Below, piece by piece: positions 32,236 through 42,720 of a DNA stretch of 64,000 bases; the first letter of the stretch is position 1, and every line of letters starts with the position of its first letter. The position numbers and the translations under genes are program-made. The notes under the pieces are model-generated. The model searched no databases and was not told the DNA's origin. It saw nothing but the letters and a program-made list of their open reading frames with translations. This stretch comes from Pegoplata infirma (lineage: Eukaryota > Arthropoda > Insecta > Diptera > Anthomyiidae). The DNA is taken from positions 82,101,287 through 82,165,286 of the forward strand of contig OY992537.1 in the NCBI GenBank assembly GCA_963921195.1, in the 5' to 3' direction.

Positions 32236-33397
32236 CCGAAGGTACACTTTTTGACACTTTTTTATTTCTTGAAATAATAATCATAGAAACTTGAAATTGG
32301 AAAAGGTTCCAAAAAATATAATGGTCACAGAAACTTAAAATTTGGAATGTATAATCCTTCGGTAAAAAAAAGATGTGGAAAAGTACTTTTTGGAAATACC
32401 GTTTCTTAACGGAGATAAAAAGTACTTTTAATATTTGCTGAAACAATGATCCTATATAATTGAAATATGGAGTATAGGATACTTCGGTGAAGAAAAACCA
32501 TTCTGGAAGAGGTACTTTTTGGAAATTCCGTTTCTAATGGGGGTACTTTTGGTACTTTTTTTGTTCCTATAATAATGACCTTAGAAGAAGGAAATGGAAT
32601 TGGAAATGAAATGGAGTAGAACGGGGAAAAAAATGAAATAGAGCAGGGAACAATATGGAATGATATTTTTTACTCAAATTTTTCGTATTTAGTTTTTTTC
32701 TACATATTTTTTCCCTCTATATATTTTTTTACTCAAACTTATTTTTTTTATTCCAATTTCTTTTTTCACTAAAATATTTATTCACTCAAAATCCAAAATC
32801 CCGACATAAGGCCTCGAAAATTTTATTGTTTAAATTATTCATTGAAATATTTTTTATGGAAGACTTAAACGTCCACAAGCAAATAAAACAAAGACTACGT
32901 AGAGGAATTTTTTGGAAATCGATAGAGTAATCCTTATCCTTCTATTATCCAGTATTCAACACAACCGGTAACGAAGTACCGGGATGGTAAGCTAGTATTT
33001 AATATATTTAAGACTTTTTGAATAAAAAAACCATGAGTTTTGGACAAAGACACATGATTTCACTGCATCATTATTGCGCATAACACCTCACATTTTCAAT
33101 GAAAAAAAATTGAGTACACCATTTCCACCATTTCAGCTCTAAAAATACACATGAATTCACTGCATCTTTATAGCGATTTTTTCCGCGCTCTAAAGAGATG
33201 TGAATTCAGAGTATCTTAAGAGCGCTTTTTCAGTGTATCCAACTAGCGCTCTAAAGTGTGACATCGCCTTATTGTTAGAGAATCATGCATGAATTCAGCA
33301 GGTTTGGATGCGCTCCTTGACTCCAGTTTCCTTTCCAAAAGCTGCTGCCAGTTCAGTAAAATTTCTGCTGGGATTATAATTGTAAAGAGGCTCGAAA

Positions 33398-33455
33398 ACA
33401 CAATGAATTTAATTTATAGGGGACATCCCCTGAGCGATGGTCAAATAAACAAAAA
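33398..33455 (+). mobile_element. Jockey/CR1-type 3'-end fragment
   Basis: ACACAATG, then AGGGGACATCCCCTGAGCG, ATGG and TCAAATAAA match the 3' end of the retrotransposon at 53385-53440 (GGGGGCATCCCCTGAGTG). It contains the same GGGG-CAT-CCCC hairpin. It sits within Helitron 1. Confidence 0.55.
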
Positions 33456-34179
33456 AATATATTTCTGCCACTTCCGCAATCAAGCGAAAACGACTAAGCC
33501 GATTCTAATGAAATTTTCTGAACAGATAGTGCAGGAAATGTAACTACAGGACATATAAGAACACGATTCGACAAAAAGGCGTAAGTTTCCTCGCACCTTT
33601 ATGCTATACTCAACGTAATTTTATCTTTTACTACTGATAGTACTAACCGAGCTGGAACTACTTATAGTTCATGTTAGAGCGCTATTTGGCAAAAGGGTAA
33701 AAAATGTCACTCCCTTTTTATATTTAATAAAAGTTATTTCTTCCTCTTCCGCAATCACACAAAACGGCTAAACCGATTTCATTGAAATTTGCAGCATAGA
33801 TAGTACTACTTACCGAGGACACAACCTGGAACAATAGCTTTATTAAAAGCCACGATTTGATAAGAATTCGTAAAATTACACGCCACTTTATACTATATTT
33901 AACGTTACGTCTGTCTGTTTCTCTATAGATTTCTCTATATATAGTGCTAACTGAAGGTGGAACTAAAGGGTCCCGGTCCCGTGCTTTAGTTTTGTCCGAA
34001 AATGTATGCTAAGATCGACATGCAATAAAAAACAGAATCGACGTTTTTTAGGGCCAGCAACGCGGACCGGGTCAGCTAGTGTTCTATAAAAATGTTAGCC
34101 ATAAAATTTTACTATATATATCAGAACAGGGGCTAATTTATTTTGTAATTTTTTTAAATGGCAATGTTAATTTTACTAA

Positions 34180-34380
34180 AAAACTATTTGTTATTTACAT
34201 TTGATGTTAAGGGTATATTCAGAAGTTCTGTAGAAAATATTATGGCAAATATTTTTGTGGAACATATTAACCCTCTAACTCCTCCACATAACGGTAATTT
34301 TTGGCTATATTCTAATAAATCGTATAAAACATTTGTGTTCCATAAATGTCTGAAAAGAGGGTATAGGGGGCCAAACCACT
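34180..34380 (+). repeat. Dispersed repeat D, copy 3 (partial)
   Basis: Matches 28870-29000 (CTGTAGAAAATA, GGCAAATATTTTTGTGG, ACATATTAACCC, CATAACGGTA). It lies beyond the 3' end of Helitron 1 in the same orientation as copy 2, so Helitron 1 is flanked by direct repeats. Confidence 0.6.
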
Positions 34381-35264
34381 AATTTGCTGAAACGCAACCC
34401 ACCCCCCTCCTTAGGTTTCTGTAATCAGTAAATGGTAAAATAATAAGACATTTATTTATTACCTTGCCCTATACACTAGACCACCCAAATTTGCAAAAGT
34501 ATTTTTTTGTTCGCTCCACCGGCAGTTTCTGATAGATTGGCCATAAAAAATAATATCTGTACAAGAACTGGATCTCTCGGTTGCATACAGGCCAGTCGAT
34601 TTGAACTTTTGACCCTGAAAGTGACCTAAAAGCACTACAAAGCTTTTAAGTGTCATAGCTCTTAAAATATGCGTTTTTCTAAAAAATGCTATATAAGTTT
34701 TATTTTGCAAAATAAGAAAGCAAACATTTCCTTCACACAAATTTTTAGCCTAAGTCTAAGACATCGTGGTGTTTTTGGCGGTTAAAGTACAAATTTATGT
34801 GAAGACTTAATTTAAAACGACCCTCGTTAAAATTTGGACGGAGATTCAAATTGTCGGTGTCCATTATTTTGTAGAGTAAGATATTTAGTTTTCATAAACC
34901 AATTACATTTGGAATTTATATGTGTAATTTCATTACAGAAGAGCCCAAAGCTGACTTTGAAGTTTTGATTTTCCAAATGCTGTATAAAAATTTGTGAAAT
35001 TACTTTGTTTTAAACGACCCTGGTTAAAATTTGAATGGAGACAATCGGTTTCCATGATTTTGTGTACTTTCTGGAAAATATTTGGGAAATTCCAGGCCAA
35101 ATCACTCACTTTTAGACACGACCCCCTTCGATTAATTTTTTTTTTTTGATATGTTTTAGTACGTATTAAATGCAACTTGAACTCAGTTGGTGTTGAGTAA
35201 TCAATTTTTTTAAATGGCGTTTTTTTCAAAAAACATAGAAAATGGAAATTTTCAATTAATTTTG
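34381..35264. other. No gene recognised; ~200-bp imperfect direct duplication
   Basis: A block with AAACGACCCTCGTTAAAATT at about 34815 recurs near 35012 as AAACGACCCTGGTTAAAATT, followed in both by GGAGA and TTTCCAT/GTCCATTATTTTGT-like sequence. Frames on minus (34459-34740, 34933-35229) show no domain. Confidence 0.45.
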
Positions 35265-36783
35265 ACCAAAATATAGATATCTTAAAATAAGTTGGACGAC
35301 GTTTAGTTGGTATTGAAATGTAGTTTTAGAAAAAAAATATGAAAAAATTATTCGAAGAAATTATCACTTATTTTTTAACGTTTAAAAATTAAAATCGAAT
35401 TTTTGAAAAAGTCCGAAACCTTAAATTTTTTTTTTTAGTCTAAAAATTCTACTCTAAATTACACAATTTTTGAGCCAAATTCGAGATGTGAGCTTTTTTC
35501 AAATTTTGAAAATTGCAGTTTTTTTTAGACTCTGGTATATTTCATATGGTGCCCCAAAATAATTAAATTGGTAGATATTGACTCTTACTTACCCTAGATA
35601 CATTCATTTGTGGGTAAAAATATGTCTCATAAAAATTTAGGTTGATGGGTAATGCGTGTCGAATCGGCCTTGAATTTTAAGAAACGGATTACAAGGAAAA
35701 ATATGAATTTTTTCTGTTTTCTCAATTTGTTTGGTATTTTAAGTTAAATTTGAATTCATGTGGTTACAGAATTTTGATTTGGAGTAAAACGCCTCTCTAA
35801 TAAGATACTAAAAACTGAAATCGTTGAAAATCAGTCAAGTTATTTAAACTTCTCCAGGCATCTAACGTGTGGCAGACCACTTGAATAAGGAATACAATCC
35901 GATTCATGAAATTCATTCTACTGTAATAACATTTTTTTATTCTTCAAGCTCAAATGTAATTAGATGACAAGTATTTTTCTTATTGTGTTTTGCTAACATG
36001 TTTTAAATTAATGCTAAAAATGCCTGCATTTTCAACACCCTTTTGAAATCTCTATTTAAATTTTTTTTTTTTTTTTGTTTTAAAATTTGGAAAAAAAAAT
36101 TTATTACAGTAGAAAATTTCAATAAATTTTAAAAAAGGGACTCGTATTTTTTAATCAAGTGGTATGACACATGCTAGATGCCTAGGGAAATTATAATAAC
36201 TTGGCTGATTTAGTTTTTAGTACGTTATTAGAAATGCATTTTGCTCTAAATCATAATTCTGTAACCACTTGAATTTAAACTTAACTTAAAAAATCAAAAC
36301 AATTGCGAAAACAGAAAAAAAAATCATATTTTTCGTTGTTGTCTAAACTTCAAGGCCCATGCCGAACGCCTTACACGTGTCCGATCGGCCTTAATTTTTG
36401 TAAGACGTATTTTTACCTCGAAATGAATATATCTAGGATAAGTTAGGGTCAGTATCTACCAATTTAATTTTTTTGGAGCACCATATAAAATAAAACAGAG
36501 TAAAAAAATAAAAGGTCCAATTTTCAAAATTTAAAAAAAATAGAACGAATTACGATCACATCTTGAATTATGGCTTAAAGGTTGCGTAATTTAAAGTAGA
36601 ACTTTTATACTTTAAAAAAAAAAAATCGAAGGTTTCGGACTTTCTCAAAAAGTCGATTTTAATTTTTAAACGTTAAAAAATAAGAGATAGTTGCTCCGAA
36701 TAATTTTTTAATATTTTTTTTCAAAAACTACATTTAAATACGAACAAAACGTTGTCCAACTTTTTTTTAAAATATCTATATAA
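35265..36783. mobile_element. Long inverted-repeat element
   Basis: Arms of about 600-650 bp (35265-35900 and 36150-36783) in inverted orientation. Matching landmarks are AAGTTGGACGACGTTT vs CGTTGTCCAACTT, AAAAGTCCGAAACCTT vs AAGGTTTCGGACTTT, GATATTGACTCTTACTTA vs TAAGTTAGGGTCAGTATC, and GAATCGGCCTTGAATTT vs GATCGGCCTTAATTTT. A spacer of about 250 bp separates them. The right end abuts the GATGAAAA-type array. Non-coding. Confidence 0.7.
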
Positions 36784-37215
36784 AGTTACATAATTATTTT
36801 TCAACAAAAAATTTTTTTTTTTTTTCATAAAATTTTTTTCATCAATTTTTTTTTTTTTTTCATCAAATTTTTTTTTTCCATAAAATTTTTTTTTCCAACA
36901 ATTTTTTTTTTCATCAAATTTTTTTTTCCATAAAATTTTTTTTTCCAACAAATTTTTTTTTTCATCAGTTTTTTTTTCATCAAACTTTTTTTTTCATCAT
37001 TTTTTTATCAATTTTTTTTTCATCATTTTTTTTTATAAAATTTTTTTTTTCATCAATTATATTTTTCATCAAAATTTTTTTTTTTCATCAAATTTTTTTT
37101 TTTCATCAATTTTTTTTTTTTCATTAATTTATTTCATCAAATTTTTTTTTCATTAATTTATTTCATTAATTTTTTTTTCGATCAAATTTTTTTTTCATCA
37201 AACTTTTTTTTTTTA
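36784..37215 (-). repeat. TTTTTCATCAAA array, third copy
   Basis: It starts with AGTTACATAATTATTTTTCA, the same junction as 23045, then irregular poly-T/CATCAA units. The neighbouring parts of the dispersed element seen at 1-650 and 22.3 kb are absent. Confidence 0.75.
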
Positions 37216-37712
37216 GATCAAAAACCTTTAACATCAACGAGTAATTTTTCGATGGTCTCCGATTTTTATAAAATTTTGTGAGTGTGTGTGGTAGTGGGCA
37301 CATGATTAAAAAAATATTTGTATTTTCTTGATTTGTTTTTAGTTTTCCAAATTTATTTGTGAATATTGAATAAAGCTGAGAAATTTCTCGGAGTTATTTT
37401 TTTCTGAATATTTCTTTTTTTTTATTCGTAAAAAGTTATTATTAAATAAAACATTATCATGATTTAATATTTTGGGCAAGAGTACAAAACTCTGCGGCAT
37501 TTTTTCGCATGAGATTCGCTAAAAGTTCCCAATATAGAACCACCTAGAAACGTTGGTTGCATACTTGTCAGGGGGTTTATTGGGACGCTGATTTCGAATT
37601 TTTATTCAGATTTCAAAAAACTGAAAATGGCGGATGAATTTTTTAATATTATCTCATTCACATAAAACTTGTTGCCCGGGTGTTTTATATGACACTAACT
37701 TCGATTCTAATA
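37216..37712. other. No gene recognised
   Basis: It contains GTGAGTGTGTGTGG at about 37278 and a GGGACGCTGATTTCGAATTT block at 37590 that recurs loosely near 43840 (GGTACGCTGATTTCAAATCT). Confidence 0.4.
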
Positions 37713-38883
37713 CCCTGAAAAAATAACTATACTGAAATTAAATAAACACTGTTATTAATTTAAGCAAACAAATTTTTTTGAATTTACTTCAACTTATCTT
37801 AATATAAGGTGGTTTTACTTAAAACAAAGAAAATAAAATTGAATATAGTACATGCAAATACTTAAAAAAGCACAAGAGTTTTCTTTAATTTGTTTTTTTA
37901 AATTAAGTTAAATATTCTTTACGTTTATGGCGAATTGATTGCATTTAAGAAAAAGAGAGTTTAATAAAAAATTTAGTTTTACTTGAAAGAAAAAAATTTA
38001 AATTGTGTGCAAAAAAAAAATAAATAAGTACGTCACTTACTTAAAAATAGTATAGACATTTTCAAGACCTTGAATCAAATAAGTACAAATCTTTAATTCC
38101 AAAACGAATTTTCTTTAATTTAATTAATTTTTGTTTTAATTTAAGAAAAAAGTAATCTTTATTTTATTGATTTCATTGACTTTATTTGGACCCATATCTT
38201 CATCAGTTATAGAAAGAATTTACTTAGCTTAAGGAAAAAATAGTTTAGGTATTTTGGGGACCCCATCTGGGGGCCCCATCTGGAGACCCCATGAGACCCT
38301 AACTTTAAATACAAATTTCGATTTTCACGGAATTTTCAAATGCTTTTAACTCTGCAAATACTGCAGATACAAAAAAATATTTTTGTAGTCCTTAACTTGT
38401 AGAATATGATCGCTGAAGACCCCAAAGCCCTCTGAGTTATAGTTTTCGAGTTATTTCATGATAAATTCCTCAAGACCCCATTCCCATGTCTCGAAAACTA
38501 AGTAAGATAGAGCGATTCGGACCAAAATTTTAGATCAAAATCAATAGTGACCTTATAATAGTGTACGCACATACTCATGGGCGGACCCCATATATTGGGG
38601 GCTCGTAGGGTCCCACAATGGGACTCCATAGGATCCACAGAATCCGTAAGTTTAAGGAAATTTTTACTTATTTTAAAAAAATATTTTTCCCTTATAAAAA
38701 CAATTAAACTGATATTTAGTACAATTTTACTTACTTTAAGAATATATTTAAGTAAATGCATTACCATGTTTTAGGAAAAAATATACTTGGAAGAAGAATT
38801 AATATCTTTGGAGCCCTCGCATACCCTTCTTTTTTTAAATTAAGTTCAACATGCTTTAAAAATGGTAAACATTTTTTTCAGTG
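37713..38883. mobile_element. mariner-type MITE, CMCTGAAAAAA family
   Basis: The left terminus CCCTGAAAAAAT and inverted right terminus CACTGAAAAAAAT are flanked by TA (37711-37712, 38884-38885). The interior is rich in TTTACTTAAA and AATTTAAG motifs in both orientations. A GGGGACCCCATCTGG-type direct repeat lies at 38257-38295. Non-coding. Confidence 0.65.
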
Positions 38884-38995
38884 TACCAGATTTTTAAAAT
38901 TCCAAATGATTTTTTATTACGATTCGCTTTAAACCTATTATCCTGAATTGGCATTCAGATTTCAAAAATTCAAAACGGCGGAGCACTTTTTTTAT

Positions 38996-39021
38996 AAACT
39001 TTCCGGGCTCCCGGAAAGTTT
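38996..39021. repeat. 12-bp perfect hairpin
   Basis: AAACTTTCCGGG, two bases, CCCGGAAAGTTT. GC-rich for this window. No following T-run, so not a terminator-like signal. Confidence 0.85.
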
Positions 39022-39649
39022 AAAAATGAATCGTGCTGTCGGGAAATGAAAAGTCCTGCAAAAAAAAACAAATTGTGAGAAACGTAATGTGTGTGTATAA
39101 TTAAACATCTGCAGTTGATTCTTGAGTGGGAACAATATAAAGGCGAATTTATTTATATTTTGAATAGACGAATTCCGTTTTTAAGTATAAAATTTAAATA
39201 TCTATCTACACTGCGTGGCAATGCTTCACACAAAAATGAACGTATGAAATTTACATTGTACTAACCACAAATGAAATAAAAAATATTCACAATGTAGACA
39301 AGAAAGAAAATACAAATAAAAATAGAATTATTATAACAAAATTCTTTGCGCAAGGAAATGTAAAACACTAAAAGGCTTTAGGTTACTGCTACACACTTTA
39401 TACAACACTTCATAGCCTTAATGCGTTTTTTTTTTTTTTATTTATTTATTTTTTTTGTAAATGTTTCGTGTACAAGTACAACATGAAAGTTACAACGAAG
39501 TTAATTTGGTTGCTTTAAATTAGGAAAAGAAATCATTGTTCTATTACTGAAGCCATAATTTAAGAGATTATCATGAAAAACCATAAAAAAATACCAAAAA
39601 AAAAGTTGATATAAATCTTCAAAACAACAAATCTTTATATACACAGAGA
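39022..39649. other. AT-rich stretch, no gene recognised
   Basis: Only short AT-rich frames and a poly-T run at about 39427. No TIR or tRNA-like box. Confidence 0.4.
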
Positions 39650-40460
39650 AAACAGATTCGTTGTGCCAACCGAATTAGGAACTAACCAAAACTTCGAAGG
39701 TAGAGAAACTACATTCCTAGACCCACTTTTAGGTATACCGATCGACTCAGAATCACTTTTTGAGTCGATTAAGCGATGTCCGTCCGTCCGTCCATCTGTA
39801 TGTCCATGTAAACGTTTTAAACACGATACAGGTCGCAATTTTTAATTGACTTGCAATTTGAAACTTAAGCCTATTTAAGCGCAAGAACGAAGCCTATTGA
39901 AATTTGAATCGGCCCATATTTAGACCTAGCCCCTATACAAAGGTCCTCTTTAGTTTTGGCTCAAATGACTCTAATAACTGCATTATAATAACTGTCTATT
40001 CGAAATTCGGCAGGTAATCATATTTTATCTACAAAAATCACCATCCAAATTTTAAAGAAATCGGACCGGCTCTTCTTGTAGCCCCCATACAAACCACCTT
40101 CCCGAATTTCACATCTTTCAAATTTCATGAAAATAGAAAATATTTAATATGAAATTCTGTTTGTGTATGTTAAACGCATACATTAACAACCTTATCAAAT
40201 CTGATTATCATCGGAGCATTTTTGGACTTAGGCCCGCCCCATGTGAAAATTTTTCAGTTAAAGCGGTTTATTGTCAACTGAAAGAATCCTATTTCACTCA
40301 AATTTGATTTGTGAGTGTTTTTTACACTTATTTAAGATTTGACAAAATATGGATCTAATCAGTCCATGTTTGAACTTGGGACCCATTTTCCAGGAAACTC
40401 TGGTGTAGTCGGTCGGTGGTGTATGGTCGGTCTTGAAAGACTATAATTTTCTTACTTGTT
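39650..40460 (-). mobile_element. DINE-1-like element, second subfamily
   Basis: It has a (GTCC)n-type block TCCGTCCGTCCGTCCATCTG at 39779, CCCCCATACAAACCACC and AAATCGGACCGGC blocks typical of DINE-1-like cores, and ends GGTCGGTCTTGAAAGACTAT then TTCTTACTTGTTTTT. The end matches the reverse complement of 57001-57050. Frames of 60-67 codons across the (GTCC)n block are not genes. Confidence 0.6.
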
Positions 40461-41518
40461 TTTTTATTTTTTTCTGTGTTCTTTTTTATCGCTGTACCTT
40501 TAGTTTAGGCCTTTTTTTTTTTGAGTGTAAAATAATATGTATCGTAAGTTTATGTGTAACAGAAAAGGTATCCTATGCCAAACACCCCGAAATTTATGAT
40601 CGCAAATTTTTCTAATTGTAAATTATAGATCACCGAAATTTGAATTGAAGGAAACAAAGGGAGCACAACGGTATTTGCTTGTGTTTTTTACATTTCTTTC
40701 ATGGAAACTATGTTAAAATTCTTTACAGGTCTTAGTTCATAAAAAACAAATACCAACTGAAATTTACTGAAAAGGTAGATTTTCAATTTCAAAACTTATA
40801 AAGAAAGTATTTTTGAATTTTTTTTAGAATTTTCCAAAGGACATTTAAACCCGGTTTTCGAACAAACAAATCGACTTGTCCTCTAAACGTTTTTTTTTTT
40901 TAAATCTGAAAAAAAGCCTAAAATACTTTACCCTTAGAGCTTTCAAATTAAGTTTGAGTAAGGACACCTTAAAAGTAAAATTTGTTGACACCTTAAAAGT
41001 AAAATACATCAACAAAAACTACCAATAATATCGGTTGCTGTAATCTTACTATTCATAATCCTTCAAAATTGTACATCGAATTTTCTCGGTGTGAATCTTA
41101 TGGAATATCTTCCTTGTAAGTGTATTTATGCGTTTACTAATGCCAACAATAACTCAAAAAGGTTACACACATTTTTTAACATCTCCAACACAAAGAAAAA
41201 AATATGTTGTTATTGTTGCCATAGGCACAAATATAAATGCACATTAATTGAAGTGTTATTACGCATGTAATAAAAGCAATTTCAGCTATTTTCACAATAT
41301 TAACGCTATAAATAAGGTATGAACACAAGGATTTCGTTTTTGTTTCTTTTAATAAAAAGAAAATCAGAGGCGTAAACTTAACACAAAATACGAACACGGA
41401 AAAGACTTGGGAATGTCCACTATTAAACAAAAATTTTCGACCCGATCCTTATTTTACAAAAAAAACTTTTTTTTGGGGGATTTGCAAGAAATAACCATTC
41501 CCGTCAAACTTTTATTAC
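40461..41518. other. No gene recognised
   Basis: AT-rich. ACACCTTAAAAGTAAAA is tandemly duplicated at about 40965-41005. No coding-like frame. Confidence 0.4.
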
Positions 41519-41900
41519 CACACCGAAAAAAATCCATGCAACATTTTACGAAAAAAGTTTCGTACTTTTTATTTTCGTAAAATACACAAAAGTTGACTAC
41601 ATATTACGAAAAGCTTTAGTACTGAATTTCGTATTTTTAAGAAAGTAACGAAAATGATTCGTAATATTTACGAATATGGACTACAAATTACAAAAAAAAA
41701 ATGTTGTAAAAACTTTCGTAATTTTATAAATTAACGAAAAAAATAATGTAAATGCATCTGTCGTAAAATATACGAATGTTGACTACATATTACAAAACAA
41801 ACAGTGTACATACTTTCGTATTTCTATTTATAATAATCCGTAAACACTTATTTCGCAAAATATACGACAGTTGACTTTATATTACGAAAAAAAAAAAAAT
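41519..41900 (+). repeat. TTTTCGTAAAAT repeat family, locus 1
   Basis: Begins ACACCGAAAAAAATCCATGC, which matches 59204 (TACACCGAAAAAAATTCATG). Followed by many TTTCGTA/TACGAAA units in both orientations and a thrice-repeated GTTGACTACATATTAC block. Probably a MITE related to the TA-flanked ones; the right end was not found. Confidence 0.55.
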
Positions 41901-41943
41901 AATAATAGAATTTTGTGATTTAAAAATACTATAAAAAACAAGT

Positions 41944-42720
41944 TGAAAAGTTAAATTCGACTTGGCCGAATGTATGAATACTAGTGTTTGGGAATTCCCG
42001 GACTTTTCAATTTCCCGGGAAACGGGAAAAAAATAAATTATTTCCCGGGAATCCCGGGAAATTTTCATTATTAATATAAATCATAAAAAACATTAAAATT
42101 TTACCAACTGTTTATTAAAAACAGTTTTATTAGAGATAACCAATTTATAATATAAAAAATCAAAAAATAAAAGGTAAAAATCCTGAAATACAATAAAACA
42201 AAACGAAAAAAATATTGCAATTTTTTTTCCCACAAAAAATCGCTAAAAAAGCTAAAAATCGCAAAAAAAATAGAACTGCGTTTTTCGAGCAAAGACTAAT
42301 AAAGATGGCAGTACTTTTAATATTTGTTCTGTAAATGTAAATTCTAGGTTCAAAATTTTTATATTTTTTGACAGTCTTAGCAAAATTATCATTGACCGAC
42401 GTATATTTTTTGACTTTTTAAGTTTTTTCATGATATTGTCATACTTTTTACACTTGGTCAGTTTTCCTGTTGCACTGTTCTTCCAAATAGGAAAAAATAC
42501 AAAAAAAAGCAAATGTTATTATTCCTGTATGTTAAAAAAATATTAAAAATTAAATTAAAATAAACGTTTTTTATGTGAAATGGTTTATTTTATAAAATTC
42601 CCGGATTTCCCGGGAAAATTACAAAAATTCCAGGGAATTCCCGTCAGTCCTTTCCCGGGAAATCCGACCCGGGAATTCCCGGACCCCAAACACTAATGAA
42701 TACCCTCCACAATGCCCTTT
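41944..42720 (+). mobile_element. DINE-like end split by a hAT MITE
   Basis: AAGTTAAATTCGACTTGGCC then GAATGTATGAATAC, followed after the insertion by ATGAATACCCTCCACAATGC. This is the ATTCG-hairpin-plus-ACCCTCC end of the mini-me-like repeats, and it is the target of 41982-42695. Confidence 0.6.
41982..42695. mobile_element. hAT-type MITE, TTCCCGGGAA family
   Basis: TIRs TAGTGTTTGGG / CCCAAACACTA (the right end has one extra C before the C-run), with a perfect 8-bp duplication ATGAATAC at 41974-41981 and 42696-42703. Both ends carry clusters of TTCCCGGGAATTCCCGG. 714 bp, AT-rich centre, no transposase. Confidence 0.9.

Larger units (their letters stand above)
30140..32995 (+). mobile_element. 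Helitron 2 carrying a satellite
   Basis: The 5' end TCTATATATATAAAAG follows A (30139). The 3' end CTAG (32992-32995) is followed by T. A perfect 6-bp-stem hairpin CCGGTA-ACGAAG-TACCGG lies at 32965-32982, 9 bp upstream of CTAG. These are the canonical Helitron features. The uninterrupted MITE C copy shows the empty site near 28090. The contents are (GACT)n, a 146-bp tandem repeat and a 16-bp array. No Rep/helicase gene. Confidence 0.85.
29948..33372. mobile_element. MITE C copy 2, split by Helitron 2
   Basis: 29948-30139 and 32996-33372 join to a 569-bp version of the MITE at 27897-28654 (GATTTTGGCGACACAGCATC, GAGCGCTCTT, ATGAGTTTT, GACAAAGACACATGATTT). The left terminus CCCAGCAAAAT is slightly decayed. 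A target duplication is not clear. Confidence 0.75.
29043..34079 (+). mobile_element. Helitron 1 (non-autonomous, interrupted)
   Basis: The 5' end TCTTCTATATATATAAAA follows an A, and the 3' end CTAG at 34076-34079 is followed by T, matching A|TC...CTAG|T insertion. The start could be 3 bp later. The sequence before CTAG (CGCGGACCGGGTCAG) is GC-rich but its hairpin is decayed. The interior repeats a unit of about 343 bp built on AAAACGGCTGGACCGATCTT (29112, 29455, about 29769; decayed units near 33490 and 33760). MITE C copy 2 (29948-33372) interrupts it. No Rep/helicase frame. Confidence 0.7.

Noticed and set aside
28690..34380. LTR retrotransposon with repeat D as LTRs
   Set aside because: No primer-binding site, polypurine tract, gag/pol frame or target duplication; the interior is explained by Helitrons and a MITE.
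38257..38300. Regulatory GC box cluster (GGGGACCCC)
   Set aside because: A short direct duplication inside a MITE with no gene nearby.
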